Part shown: positions 12,501 through 24,149 of the stretch, piece after piece
Position numbering within the stretch: position 1 is the first letter of the stretch
Layout: each line of letters opens with the position of its first letter
Assembly (NCBI GenBank): GCA_001510575.1
Contig: LNGK01000012.1
Location: 951,996-1,015,995, forward strand
Direction: 5' to 3'
DNA: 64,000 nt
DNA from: Knoxdaviesia capensis
Lineage: Eukaryota > Ascomycota > Sordariomycetes > Microascales > Gondwanamycetaceae
The notes under the pieces: generated by a model
The model's database searches: none
What the model saw: only the letters and a program-made list of their open reading frames with translations
What the model was told of the DNA's origin: nothing
Position numbers and translations under genes: made by a program

Positions 12501-13022
12501 TCTATATATATATTTCTTGGAAGAAGGGCCGCGCGGGATAGGCGGCCGGATAAACTGCTGAAAGCCAGCATCTCGAAATTGATCAACCGTCACCACGTGA
12601 GAAGGATGAGTACAGGACAAAATGACACTTTTCAAACTAGTGGCAAGCCGGAAGTATGAGAGAATCACGCGTTCATTGGAGAGAAGAAGACTCGCGGAAC
12701 TCTGGTCTTCTTGGACTCCATAGCCTGTGTTTCTATCAACAAACCTCTTGGCTACCTATCTCCAGAAAGGTTCCCACTTGGAGTTGAGTGAGAATGATTT
12801 GGCAATTACTTCTGCCGGAAGACCGAGCCTTAATAGGAGAAGACAGCCGCCATTATTATCCATTAGATCTCATCAGCCTTTAGTCCGTCGCAAATCTCAT
12901 CAAGTCAAGGTGCGACCCAAGGGTGATCAAGTGGTCAAAAGAGGGACACGCGCGGGTACAAAACCTCTTGAAATTCTTCCTTCCTTCGATCCTGCCTGCT
13001 TCAGACCCGCGTCCTCGACAAT
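9545..13022. other. Gene-free spacer (~3.5 kb)
   Basis: No supported gene. 9560-10200 is pyrimidine-rich and likely includes the aldolase 3' UTR. 10500-11350 contains several short AT-rich stretches. A TA microsatellite lies at 12475-12513. The last few hundred bases are presumably the promoter of the AA8 gene. Confidence 0.5.
12475..12513. repeat. TA-rich microsatellite
   Basis: Thirty-nine bases of nearly pure alternating T and A with a few C/G interruptions. Likely length-polymorphic. Confidence 0.85.
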
Positions 13023-14017
13023 ATGAGGCCTCACACAACAGCTCTGTTAGCGGCAATCAGCCTTCTCGCTGCGTCGCCTCACGGAGTTCTGTCTGTACCA
13101 TGGACGGCTTTTTCGGAGCCCGGCTCTCACCAGGAGTCTCGTGATCTATCGTTCGAGGAATCATTGGCCCAGGTCGAACCTCGAGACACAGCAGCACGAT
13201 TCTGCAGCAGCGAGACGGGACTCTGCTACAACACCTACTCGACGCCCGGAAATGTTGTGTACGGCATTGCGCTGCCGGGCGATGCTGTTCAAGGGGCATC
13301 ATTCGACATAGCCATACAAATCGAGGCGCCTCGGTCGATTGGGTGGACGGGAATGGCATGGGGCGGAGGAATGACCAACTCGCCTCTGACAGTGGCATGG
13401 GCGACTTCGGACTCGGTCATGGTAACGTCTCGTATGGCAACGTGAGTTGAACAATAACAATGGTGCCGACTACCCGTGAAACACGGGATACCCCGGGATA
13501 ACAAAACGTCCACCACCGAGATCAACAGGCTAACCATTTTTCCCTTGTTCTGCACTCTTCAAGCTCTCATTCCGCACCAGGTCCGTACGCGGACGCCACC
13601 TACACATACCTCCCGGATACGCGGATCAACGCAACGCACTGGAAACTCAGCGTGTTGTGCAAGGGTTGCACCGAGTGGGCGCGCGGCCGAGTAAACCCGG
13701 GCTCGTCGGGAGTGCGGATTGCATGGGCGCAGAACATCCAAGGCCCGTCGGCAGTCGCCCAGCCGTCGAATCCCGCATCGACCTTCAACATCCACGACTA
13801 CTTCAACTACTTCTCCGCCGATATGGCATCGGCACGCAACGCGAACTTTGACACTGTCCGCGGACTCGCCGTTGCAGGGCCTCCAACACTGGCAAACGTC
13901 CCACCGCCGCAGATCGCGGCCCCAGCTCCTGCTCCTGCACCGCCGCCTGCGCCTACGCCCGAACCGGTTCCGATTTTCCCAGGGTGGCCGGGATGGCCGT
14001 TTCCCGGACGTCGGTGA
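13023..14017 (+). CDS. Secreted AA8-type cytochrome (cellobiose dehydrogenase haem-domain-like)
   Basis: Predicted 290-residue secreted protein. Exons are 13023-13441 and 13564-14017. The 122-bp intron starts GTGAGT, has a CTAAC branch site near 13529 and ends TTCAAG. A signal peptide occupies ~1-24 (TALLAAISLLAAS core). The body matches the b-type cytochrome (DOMON-like) domain of cellobiose dehydrogenase: FCSSETGLCYNTY near the start, a WTGMAWGGGM segment, then APGPYADATYTYLPDT and THWKLSVLCKGCTEW. Candidate haem ligands are M117 and H217 (FNIHDYFNYF). No FAD dehydrogenase domain or cellulose-binding module follows; instead the chain ends in a Pro/Ala-rich tail. The probable role is extracellular electron transfer, for instance to lytic polysaccharide monooxygenases or iron; this is family-level inference. 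Confidence 0.85.
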
Positions 14018-15057
14018 GTTTGGGTCTTGCATGAACGTTGGGATACATAAAGAGGGCATTGGAGAGGGAGTTCCATGACGTCAATTCAAGGAGACGAAAA
14101 ATACAATGATTTGAAAATCCCCAAATATACGAGCAAGTCGTATACCTGGCGAAATCATCGTTCGCACAACTGTTCATATTCCATATTTCACGCCGTCGCT
14201 ATTTGCGGTTCGCCCCTTTCTTTTTGATTTTTGTCCATCGCCGTAAAAACTCATCGCATTGCATAAATACAACTAGGATACTTTGACTTGCATTGTTGGT
14301 CTCTCCATTTTTAACATGCTTTTTTGTGGATATGGTGCATGAAGATTCCCTCTCTGAAAAATGCTGGCGGCGTCTGCTAGCATGCTGCGCTTCGTATTTC
14401 TTCAATGCGTATCGTCAAAGTGTCAGAGGACCCCAGCAAGATTTCTGTGGCTCAGAACGCGAGCTTTCGGGAGACAGCCGAAAGTTGCTTTGTCCAGCGG
14501 CAGGCAACCAATGAGACCCGACTTCCAGGGTTCATGTGTATTCCGAACATGGGATATTCCCAGACGCTTGAGAATACGAGGTGAACCATTGTGGCCTTTT
14601 GTTTATGAGACTATGAGATGAAGATCGACATGCATAACCTGGATGTCGATACGATCGAAGCATGGCCGAGTGGAGTTTTTAGCTTCTCCTTTTCTTCGTA
14701 TCGGCCGTCGATAGCTTCGTGGTGAGCTTCGCCCTTTCAACCCCAGTTCGATGACATCAGCGATCATGGGAAATTGGATGAGGCCGAAAGAATACTGGGG
14801 AAGGGCAGTCTTTGGGGGCTATCGCTGCCATTTTGTGTTTTTTGGGCCATGTGGGAGGGGCGGAATACAGAAAGCCATTTGTATATATCTATATATCCCC
14901 ATCTATCCTCGAGACACCTTTTACTCTTACCCGTCCTTCCTTTCTTTCCTCACCATCCCGTGTTCTCAGCCAGCCATCTCAACACTCGGTTTCAAAGGAG
15001 GTCTTCCACTCGGTTTAGGGAATCTTCCATTCGTTTCACGCCACCACCTTTACCACA
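14018..15057. other. Spacer between AA8 gene and aspartic protease gene
   Basis: No gene seen. The first half likely holds the 3' UTR of the AA8 gene. 14880-15057 is a C/T-rich leader-like tract with a short TATATATC run (~14882) ending CCACA before the protease ATG. Confidence 0.5.
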
Positions 15058-16405
15058 ATGCGGAATCTTGCAGTACTAGCGGCGGTTGCGGCCCCGGTGA
15101 TGGCTCTCGAGGCCATCAACCTGCCTATCTACCTGCAAGACACCTATGTGAGTTCTTCCTGACGCGCGTTTGTTTTTCGGATATATGCATGCTGACCCGG
15201 GTTTAACCCTTAGGACTATGTCAAACTCCAAATCGGCTCGCCACCCCGGACGTTCCGGCTCCGGTTCGACACGGGAAGCTCCAGTGCTTGGGTGACCGGA
15301 TCAACTTGTGGAACCGAGTGCCCGAACTACACCACGTGAGTGATATACAGCTTCCAGCTCCCAGCAGCCTAGACTGAAGAAGTCCACATTTACTAACAGG
15401 TGCATCATCAGATATAACCGCACTGGTTGGGACCTATCACTCACTTCCACCGGCAGCCTCACCGGCCCGTGGGCCACTCTCGACTACCTCGGTGGATACA
15501 TCAGCGGCCCCGTCGCTCAAGACGAGTTCACGCTCGGTGAAACCAACCATACCATCATCTCCAACGAGACCTTCATCGCCGTCACGGAGTTCAAGGGCTG
15601 GGGCAACATGCCGGCCGACGGCTTCTTGGGCCTCGCCTTCGGCACCATCGCCCCCTTCGGCACCGTGCCCCTAGTTGAAGGCATAATGCGCCAGGGCCAA
15701 GCTGCCGCCAACAAGTTCGGCATCTACTACGGCACCGCCGGAAACTCGTCCGCTCCCAACGGCAAGACTACTGGTGTGCTAACCATTGCCGGCTCGCTCG
15801 CGTCCGAGTACGTCACCGGCGAGATGATGCGCGTGCCCATCATGCGCGTGAACAACCAGTTCGAACTGTGGCGTGGCAAGCTGGTGTCCGTCACCACCAG
15901 CCACCCCAGCGCCGGAAACGCCACCGCTGCTGTCGGTGGCGGCTCTGCGCGCCGCTGCCGGAGCCCAGCCGGCGTGAACACCATCCTGACGCCCGCCGCC
16001 TCGGCCGTGTTCGACACCGGCGCCTCGGGCGTCAGCGTGCCGCCTGAGAACATCGACGCGCTGTACGAGGGCATCGGCATGAACTTCACCGCCATCATGG
16101 CCGGCCAGTACATCCCGCTGTGCTCGGACTTCACCCCCGACTGGAGCGTGACCTTTGCCTTCTCCGACCCCGCCGTCGACCCCGCTGTCGCCGTGGCTGA
16201 GGTCACCATCCGCGGCGACCAGCTCGCTCTCCCCGGCTTTGCCAACCGCGACGACGCCTGCTGGCCCCCGTTCGACCCCAGCGAGTACGCCGGCTTCTAC
16301 CTGGTCGGCAACCGCTTCCTGCGGAACTTCTATTCGGAGTTCGACTTCGGCGGAAAGTGGGTCAACGAGTATAACCCTTCGGTGTCGTTCGGATACCTTA
16401 ACTAG
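15058..16405 (+). CDS. Secreted aspartic protease (A1-like, no propeptide)
   Basis: Pepsin-fold endopeptidase of about 401 residues. Exons are 15058-15147, 15214-15335 and 15412-16405. Introns are 15148-15213 and 15336-15411; an alternative acceptor at 15399 would add four residues, but the TACTAAC branch site just before it favours 15411. A signal peptide (MRNLAVLAAVAAPVMA) is followed by only ~30 residues before the first active-site motif DTGSS (D49). The second is DTGAS (D272). The propeller-flap region and the segment IGMNFTAIMAGQYIPLC match a fungal subfamily of acid proteases that also lacks the usual ~50-70-residue inhibitory propeptide. There is no GPI signal: the chain ends SVSFGYLN. 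Convergent with the DUF4360 gene. Confidence 0.9.
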
Positions 16406-16775
16406 ACGGGGCTTGGTCGATTGGTTTTGTGCTTGTATATAATCATGATTTAGCGGCATATGGTTCATCGGTTGGTGCATATAGAATAATTTAAGCAGAT
16501 AGCGCTTCCTCAGATCAAAAGCTTCCATGCTTATTTCACGACAATGGTGATTCTGCAAAATTGTAAAGAATGGATTAGAATTCGGTATATTACTCTCCGT
16601 GTCCTTTGGAGATCCGTCCGAAATGACCCTAAACGCCATGGCCAATGGCCAACCCAGGCAATTGGCAGATTATGCTCCCTTCCAATGCCCATCCCAATGC
16701 AAGCCTTCCCTAACTCTAAATGATTAAACAACAAATTATCACGGAAGTACAGGTACATTATTAGCTTTTTCCCCT
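16406..16775. other. Convergent 3' spacer
   Basis: AT-rich bases between the 3' ends of the protease (+) and DUF4360 (-) genes, probably both 3' UTRs. Nothing else seen. Confidence 0.6.
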
Positions 16776-17450
16776 TCATCGCGCGCAGACCTGCTTGTCC
16801 GACAACGCCACTGTCAAGTCATCCATAGTGACTGTTCCAAACACATTCGGTCCATTAGGGGACAAGAACATGCGTGTGCGCACTACAAGCTGCAGATCCC
16901 GCTGGTTTTGGTTGGCTACAGCCACATGCGCCTGTAGGGTTTCTGACCGCGTGTATATATCGCCGTCAACGAACTGGCCAACGGCGCTGATTGTGGACGG
17001 CGGGGGCTGGCTCGCCGACGCCAACGACCCCGGAGACATGGCGTAAGCGGCAAACATCTGGGCACTCACGCCGGGCTCCAGTTGGGAAAAGCCGTGGGAA
17101 ATGACGTTTATGGCTGCACTGGTGCATCCCAGAGGCACACGGACAACCAGCGAGATATCGCAGAATTGTTCGCGGAGGGATGGTGGAGATCCGGCTGGAG
17201 GAGCAGTGTCACCCACAAGAGCAATGTATGAAGAGAAGCCCAGAGTCAAAGCGTCGTTGTTTGGGCTGACGGTTGTGCTGAATGTGCCGGAAGGGCATCC
17301 AGAACCGGATGCCGACACGAAGCGCACCTGGAGGGCGTCATCCGCTGGCTTGGGAGTGATGGTGTTTGTCCGGGAGGAGATTAGAGGGGCTCCAAAAGCA
17401 GACAGGGAGAAGATGGAGACGAGAAGAGCGGAAGAAGTGAAATGTTTCAT
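16776..17450 (-). CDS. Secreted DUF4360-family protein
   Basis: Single-exon, 224-residue predicted secreted protein with a signal peptide (MKHFTSSALLVSIFSLSAFG). The mature part has the DUF4360 pattern: SGSGCPSGTFSTTVSPNNDALTL cut short here as SGSGCPSGTF, then LGFSSYIALVG, a Cys-containing CDISLVVRVPLGC segment and a C-terminal beta-rich half ending DKQVCAR. Four cysteines (GCP, FCD, LGC, VCAR) probably form two disulphides. DUF4360 occurs widely in secreted proteins of ascomycetes and streptomycetes; function unknown. The start ATG at 17450 follows stops. Upstream (17531-17560) lies a triple 10-bp tandem repeat. Confidence 0.85.
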   Translation of the reverse strand: MKHFTSSALLVSIFSLSAFGAPLISSRTNTITPKPADDALQVRFVSASGSGCPSGTFSTTVSPNNDALTLGFSSYIALVGDTAPPAGSPPSLREQFCDISLVVRVPLGCTSAAINVISHGFSQLEPGVSAQMFAAYAMSPGSLASASQPPPSTISAVGQFVDGDIYTRSETLQAHVAVANQNQRDLQLVVRTRMFLSPNGPNVFGTVTMDDLTVALSDKQVCAR

Positions 17451-17530
17451 TTTGGGTATCCTAGCTTGATGATGAGTGGAATGTAATTCAAGGAGTATAT
17501 TGGGGAAAATGTTGAAGGAGCGTCAGTATA

Positions 17531-17560
17531 AAGAGTGAGTAAGAGTGAGTAAAAGTGAGT
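17531..17560. repeat. Triple 10-bp tandem repeat upstream of DUF4360 gene
   Basis: Unit AAGAGTGAGT repeated three times, the third copy with one change (AAAAGTGAGT). About 80-110 bp before the DUF4360 start on the minus strand, so within its leader or promoter. Confidence 0.7.
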
Positions 17561-20500
17561 GAATGGAAGTGAATGTGCTGTACTACTAGCTTGGGCAAAC
17601 TAAATTTGAATGATAGGAGGAAGAGAAGAAGACTGAGGAAAAGACCGGACGGAGCTCAGAAGCAAGACCCTAGACAATCGAGCGCAGGACAAGGCTCTAT
17701 ATAGAGTTTGGCAGGACTAGGATGAGAGAGACAGTTTTCAGATGAACGGACAGAGGCAGAGTTCGTGCTTGCAAGTGGCATGAATAGCAGCAAGTAAGCT
17801 CTCTCTTCTCTTTCCAACCAGCGATATCCGAATGCCCAAGTTGAAGTGATAGAGGCCGGACGGACCGCTGCAAGGCTCGCTCAGACTTTAAGCTTCAGGA
17901 ACAGCCGGGTCGGGCCAATAAGGTGTCTGTCAACGTTGAACCTGGAACTCAGCCCTGGCGGTATTATGAGGAGGGGTCAGACGCCAACGTTTGGTAAACC
18001 GTATAAGCCCAAATGCGTAGTACTGTAGTTACGATGGGGGGGAAGGATGATGCAGTGCGACGTGGCAGAGCTGAGTAGCGTCAGAGAGAAGTGAGAGGAT
18101 GAGTGCAGGAGAGGCAGTGTATGAAGTACCAGAGTTATCGTGGGTGCAGGTTGACTGGTTGTGTTTGGTGAGATGGCAGCCTCGAAGGACTCGGGAATCT
18201 TCTGACTCCAGATGTCGTGAGATGCTGTGTCCTTTATACCAGCGTCATGCTCTCGCTTTCTCTTCCTCTCGACGAGTCCCTATATCATGTTGATGATGTT
18301 CACCATGCTGTTCTCGTACTCCCTTTTCAACCTCCTCGCGAGCATGTTCGCATCTCGCCATACGTCCTCGCATCTGAACCCGGATTTTCCAGACTATAGC
18401 AGCTATGGCCACGATGCCGATCTCCATGCATTGCAATATCCAGCTACCGAGTTTACCTTCATTTTGGCGGACAAGGTTAATTTGCTCTGGCTTTTTGGTG
18501 TGGTCGCTTCATGCCGTGCATGGGGATCTTCTGGTCTGGTGGGGGAGCTTAAGCAAACAGGAGAAGAAAATAAGAGGACGAAAAGTGCAATAGAGACTCT
18601 GTGCTATTGTCGAACCATTACCCCAAATTCTATGGCTCGTGGCTGGTTCCTAGTTGGTCTGTGCGAATCCAAGGGGCCGGGCCACAGACATTTTCTCTCC
18701 GTGTCCCTTTTATCTTCAAGGCGCCCGGAGCTCTCATAGAGTGGCAGTACGCCAGCTTCAAACAGCGCTAAGAATCTTCCAAGCTCTGGGCTGCCACCCG
18801 CAGAAGGGGGAAACGCAGCTTTCCAGAAATAGAGTGAAGTGGAGTGCGGTAGTAGTCCACTAAAGAATCAATTTCCGCGTGAGAGTCCAGGGGTGAGTGC
18901 AACAGTGTCACAGCTCTCTCCTGACACACTTTTTGCTGCGTGGGCTTGGTCGGCGACGTTGCTATGAGATGGAAATACGACGATGGCGTTTGGATGTCTG
19001 CGAAGAGGCGAACGGTCCACCGATCAGTGCGAAATCAGGGACGAGAGGTGGAGAGAAAAAGATGACAGCGCTGGCATCGCAAAAATCTCGTGATGGCCCA
19101 AATAAAACAGCGGTAATCCGCCAGCTCAGGAACCACATTATACAGCAGTGATTGTCGTGTATTCCCACGTCCATTGATGCTCGCCCATCCACACGATCAT
19201 TGATCTGCCAGTTCTTCAGGCGATGCGAAGAAACCGCGAAACTGCGCAACCAGGAAATCTCCGTCGCGATCGCAGAACAGAGCTGTTGGAGGGCGGAGAT
19301 TGGCGAAGATGGGTGTGGTAACCCACCGATCGCTTGCAATCGTCGCGCTCATCACCGGCGCTCATTTCATGCCTCCTCCATGTCGTTGGCGGGGAAGAAC
19401 CACACACAACAAGTTGATCTTCTGCCCCGACCTCCTTGAGCTTGGATCGCCGTAATGTCCCAAAGAATCGTGTGGTCGCGCTTTAGGTATCGCGTATGGG
19501 TTCGAGGGTTCGAGTCGAGATGTATCTTCAGCAGTTCGCATCGTCACGCAGTACCTGCTATACAGCCCGTGTTAAGTCTCTTTGTTTATTTGAGCCATGG
19601 TTCGTCATCAGAAGCTCGGGTCTGATTTTCGCGCTCAGAGCCCCCCCCCCCCAAACCACTCCTTACCTAACATCCGGCTCTGGTTCGAGTTCTCGCTGTG
19701 CAGTTGGCTCATGCTTTTCTGTGTGCGCATCTGCCCAGCTGTGCTTGCAGATTGTGCCGTGTTGGGATCCTCAATAAATGGTACTGCACTACAATAATGC
19801 TCATGTCATGCACGGCACGCCAAAAAAATGTCCGCTGCGGGCTTGGCAGGATGGAGTGTGTGTTGGAGCATCACGTTGTCAGTGTAAAGTTGGTCAGCGC
19901 CGGTGAAGTGCTGCGCTCTTGAGAAGGAATCGGGCCAGTTCTATGAATGGACATGGCGTGCAGACGGATTCGGTCGTCACTGGCTCTGGAGTTAAAGTTG
20001 AACAGGAAGAAGTGATGAAGGAGAAGGATGTCTACTCTCAAGGTGAATTCTGTTCCATCTGCGGTTGGTATTGGGGCTAGCGTTTGTCCACAACTCAATT
20101 TTCGCGGTCTTCGGGTCAATCCCTCGACAGTTCATGTTTGATACTGCGTTTCCAGAAACAGGTATCTCGGTCTCACAACCGGGAAGAACGAATAGCCTCT
20201 CCGCCTTACAACCGTAGCCACTATCATTACTCGGCTCTCACAACCTGGTTGACCTGGGAGTAACTCTCCCTGACGCTAGAAAAAGAAAAGAAACCTCTCT
20301 GGTTAAGAGCCGCTGACGCGAGCCCGGTGATCTTCTCCGTCTCGTGTTACATCCAAACATTCCATCAACACAAGCGGTGACCGAGTTGAAAAAAAGCAGA
20401 ACACCTCAAGCGATGTTGTCCAAGTCAACTGAAATTTCACGGCATTTTATCGAGCAACTTGGCGAGGACTTGGCTGTTAAGAACAAGATGGAAATTCGGC

Positions 20501-20806
20501 ATCGAGCTTCACTTCCTCCCATCTCTCTCCAGTTTCCAATCTGTGTTCTGGGCAGCCAACCCTATTCCATAAATCCTTCTCGTATTCCGGCCCCCTCTGC
20601 TGGCACTTATGCAAAGGCATGTACTCGTAGGACAACATACATGCTGAACTCTTACTTGTGGCAAGTGGACGGATTCCCTTCCAGCGCCGGGCAGCCGCCG
20701 GCCGAGGACCGGCCCACCGTCGCCATGCCCCGGAACCATAGCTGGATGCAAACCCTATCGCATCCGCAAAACCCTAAGCCCGGACCGTTTCATCTGCTCC
20801 GAGGCG

Positions 20807-20812
20807 CACGTG
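20807..20812. promoter_or_regulatory. CACGTG palindrome, possible phosphate-regulator site
   Basis: E-box CACGTG 875 bp upstream of the phytase ATG. In fungi, Pho4/NUC-1-type bHLH factors bind CACGTG/CACGTK at phosphate-responsive genes. A single site could be chance. Confidence 0.25.
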
Positions 20813-21686
20813 CTCACATTTGCGGCCAACGGACCAATCGCCAGCGGTGCCCCGACCACGCCCTCTCATGGATTGACGATCTTTATACCTTGGAAATTTC
20901 ATCTCGAAAGCCCTCTGTTTGCTGAAGGTTTTCGCCACCAACACCCCGGTATTGAGCTCCTCTTCTTCCCCCGTGCCTCTCTGATTCTTTCGTCTTTGGT
21001 CTACCGAGATGCGGTGGTGTTCTTGGGAGATGCTCGCTAAATATTAGATGAGTGTAAGTTAAGCTTATATTTCTTTTTTGTGTCCGGGTCGTGCATATCT
21101 GACCGTTGATACCAGTAGTTGAGCTTCAATCCTGCTAGGGCTTCTCGAAGGCCCGCCACTGACCCAGAACTTCTCTAGAGTCGAAATTCGGAAGAAAACA
21201 GAAATCCTTGTTGCCAAGCAGGCACAGTTGCATCTTGGGCCTGCAGTGGACCTGCCTCCCTCCATTTGCTTAACCGAGATGTCCCGTACCTTGCAGCTCC
21301 ATTGACCATACACGCTGGCCGAAATCAGAACGAGGCGCCACTTTCTTCCGAGTCGAGGAACAGAGGAGTGAGAAAGAGAAAACCCCAAAGTGCGCGAGCA
21401 GGTGGCCCTTGTCGGGTCCAATGCTCAGAAATAGAACCTGCGGGCGAGGTTGGAGCTTCTCGAAGCTTTCGTTCTTGTATTGATAAAGCTGCGTTCCGCT
21501 GTTTGAATTGGGATTTGAGCCATGGAGCTTCTTGCTTTCCCCAGCTTGTCGTGTGGTCCAACAAGCTATGGCACTGTAATCTGTTTCGCAGATCTCCCGT
21601 CAAGTCACCTTCAATTTGACAAGTGAAAGTCCCAAGTCGGCTGTGCTTTCGATCCTCTTGCTTCGACTCACCCGCACACACACACA

Positions 21687-24149
21687 ATGGGTCTCTCCAA
21701 GGTGCTCGTCGGCCTCATGGCCGCCGCCACCCAGGTGTTCCCCGTCGCCGCCGAAGCCGCCCTGAACATCGCCGCCATTTCCAGCGAAACCGACTCCGAC
21801 TGGTCGGCCACCTACTACGGCAGCGACCCCGTGCTGATCGGCAACCACGGCGAGGCCAACGGCGGTCTCTTCGCCTGGAAGCTCAACGCCGCTGCCGCTA
21901 GCGGCGAAGCCGCCATCCCCACGCTGCCGGAGCTTGCCAGCAACCTGGTTGGCCGCACGAAGATCCTGACCACCGTGCACGATGTCGGCGGTGTCGACGT
22001 GCTAGTGTCCGTGACAGCCCCGGATTCCCTGCTGACGCTGTACAGCCTGCCGCTTCTTGAGCCGCTCAACGCCACTGCTGCTGATGTGCGTGGTGATTGG
22101 TCTGCTCTGTGCTCGTGGAGAGCTCGTAGCGGAAACCACTATGTGTACCTGCTCGGCAAGGGCGAGGGCCTGCAGTTCCTCCTCCGGAAGGCAGGCGATT
22201 CACTGGAGCTTGTCAAGGTAAGACACTATCAGCAGCTGTAAATCTGTGAATGTCAAACTGCAGGATGAACAGTTAATGAACGTGCAATTAACCGAGTCTG
22301 CAGATCCAAGACTTCAAGCTTCCCTTTGAGCCTAATGGATGTGCCGTGTCCAACTCCAACTTCATGTACCTGTCTGGTGATGACGACGAAGGCGTGTACG
22401 GCTTCGACCTGAAGGAGTCAACCGAGACCCCCGCTGTGATCAAGCTTGGAGACGCTGAGGATGAGGTCACCGGAGTTGCTGTGTACCATTCGTCCAGCCC
22501 TAAGAAGGACCTTCTTTTCGTTGCCCTCGAGGACAAGATTTCTGTCTACGACACCCCATTCACCCTTCTGACGACTGTTGACGTCTCCGGTATGGAAGAC
22601 ACCGAGGTGCAGGGCCTGAGCATCTTCCAGGGCGCCACTTCCAGCCTGTCCAGCGGCGTGCTCGCTTTCGCCCTGGAGGCTGACGACTTCAAGGGATTCG
22701 GCATCAGTAGCCTCGAGTCCGTCCTGGCCGAGGTTAAGGTCACCCCCAACACCGCTTACAACCCGCGCAGCCCCACTGGCTGCCGGACCCGCGACCCCAT
22801 CTGCTCCGACTGCTCCGGCAACGGCTTCTGTGGCAAGCCCTCCAACGCCGCCGACGAGTGCGCCACTGTCGAGTGCTCGTGCTTCGCCGGCTTCGCTGGC
22901 GCCGAGTGCCAGAACTTCGTCTGCACCAACAGCTGCTCCGGCCACGGCACCTGTGTCGGTGCTGATCTGTGCAAGTGTGATGCTGGCTGGGGCGGCATCC
23001 ACTGCTCGTTCTTGCTGGTTGAGCCCAGCTACGAGACTGATGCCAACGGTGGCGACGGTGACGATCCGGCTATCTGGATCTCCCCCGAGTCTCCCGAGAA
23101 GTCGCGTATTATCACCACAACCAAGTCTGCTGTCGGTGCCGGTCTTGGTCTGTTCGACCTCACTGGTAAACTCGTGCAGACCATCTCGGCCGGAGAGCCC
23201 AACAATGTCGATGTCATCTATGGTTTCATGGCTGGCAGCCGTAAGGTCGATCTCGCGTTTGCTGCGTGTCGTAAGGATGATACGCTGTGGTAATGTTGCT
23301 GTATCCGTTCTAGTTGAATGAATTTTATGCTAACCATTAATTTTCAACCACAGTATCTTTGAGATCACACCCAATGGAACTCTTACCACCATTTTCGGAG
23401 GCTCCCAGCCCGTTGTCGATGATTTCAAAGTGTACGGCTCGTGCGTGTACCGGTCGCCCAAGTCCGGCAAGCAGTACCTCTTCGTCAATGAGAAGTCGTC
23501 TCGCTACCTCCAGTACGAGCTGACGTCGACCGCCAATGGAACCCTTGAGACCACTCTTGTGCGTGACTGGTTTGCCGGAACCGGCGGCCAGGTTGAAGGC
23601 TGTGTTGCCGACGAGGAGAATGGCTGGGTGTTCATTGGGGAGGAGCCGTTCGCGCTGTGGAGATACGGCGCGGAGCCCGACTCGACCGAGGAGCCTGTTG
23701 CTGTCGGCACTATTGAGGATGGAATCATGCGCCCTGATGTTGAGGGCGTCACTCTGGTGACGGGCCCTACTCCTGACACGGGATTCATCCTGGTGTCGAT
23801 CCAGGGCGTCAGCGCATACAACGTGTACCGCCGCGCGGCGCCTCATGCGTACGTCACGACCTTCACGGTCGTCAAGACTGCCGATGGAAAGATTGACGGA
23901 GTCACCAACACCGATGGCATCACTGCTGTCGGAACTGCTCTGGGTCCGGATTTCCCCCACGGTCTTGTTGTCGTCCATGACGACGCCAACCAGCTGCCTG
24001 GCGGTGGAACCAGCGACGAGGCCAGCTTCAAGCTTGTCAGTCTGGAGCGCATCCTGGGTGCTCTTCAGCTGGCTCACCTCAACCTTCTTGATGAGGTAGA
24101 CGAGAAGTGGGATCCGCGGGCTGGAGAGGAAACCTGCGAGAACGAGTAA
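21687..24149 (+). CDS. Secreted beta-propeller phytase with EGF-like modules
   Basis: Predicted 770-residue secreted 3-phytase-like enzyme that would release phosphate from phytate. Exons are 21687-22217, 22304-23289 and 23354-24149; introns are 86 bp (GTAAGA...TGCAG) and 64 bp (GTAATG...CACAG). An N-terminal signal peptide (VLVGLMAAATQVFPVAAEA) is present. Residues ~25-330 form a propeller-like region. Residues 337-411 are Cys-rich and contain two EGF-like modules (CSGNGFC; CSGHGTC...CKCDAGWGGIHC). Residues ~412-765 are the BPP phytase domain, recognised by GDDPAIWISPESP, EGCVADEENGWVFIGEE, DVEGVTLV and TDGITAVGTALGPDFPHGL, where acidic residues would bind calcium. The N-terminal half resembles a degenerate second propeller, as in dual-domain bacterial BPPs. 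Flanked by long spacers. Confidence 0.9.

Larger units (their letters stand above)
17451..21686. other. Divergent spacer (~4.2 kb) between DUF4360 and phytase genes
   Basis: No supported gene. The left ~300 bp is the probable DUF4360 promoter with a tandem repeat. A poly-C run sits near 19641. The longest open frame (20344-20925, 193 codons) lacks recognisable domains and is treated as chance. A CACGTG palindrome lies at 20807. The last 60 bp ends in CA-repeat CACACACACA directly before the phytase ATG. Confidence 0.5.

Noticed and set aside
15779..16645. 288-codon minus-strand frame over the aspartic protease
   Set aside because: Shadow of the protease coding strand; low-complexity Gly/Val/His translation.
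13023..17450. Biosynthetic or lignocellulose gene cluster (AA8, protease, DUF4360)
   Set aside because: The genes are adjacent and all secreted, but they lie on different strands with independent promoters and have no common pathway enzyme.
20344..20925. 193-codon open frame on the plus strand
   Set aside because: No domain, no signal or transmembrane segment, codon use unlike neighbours and no convincing start context.
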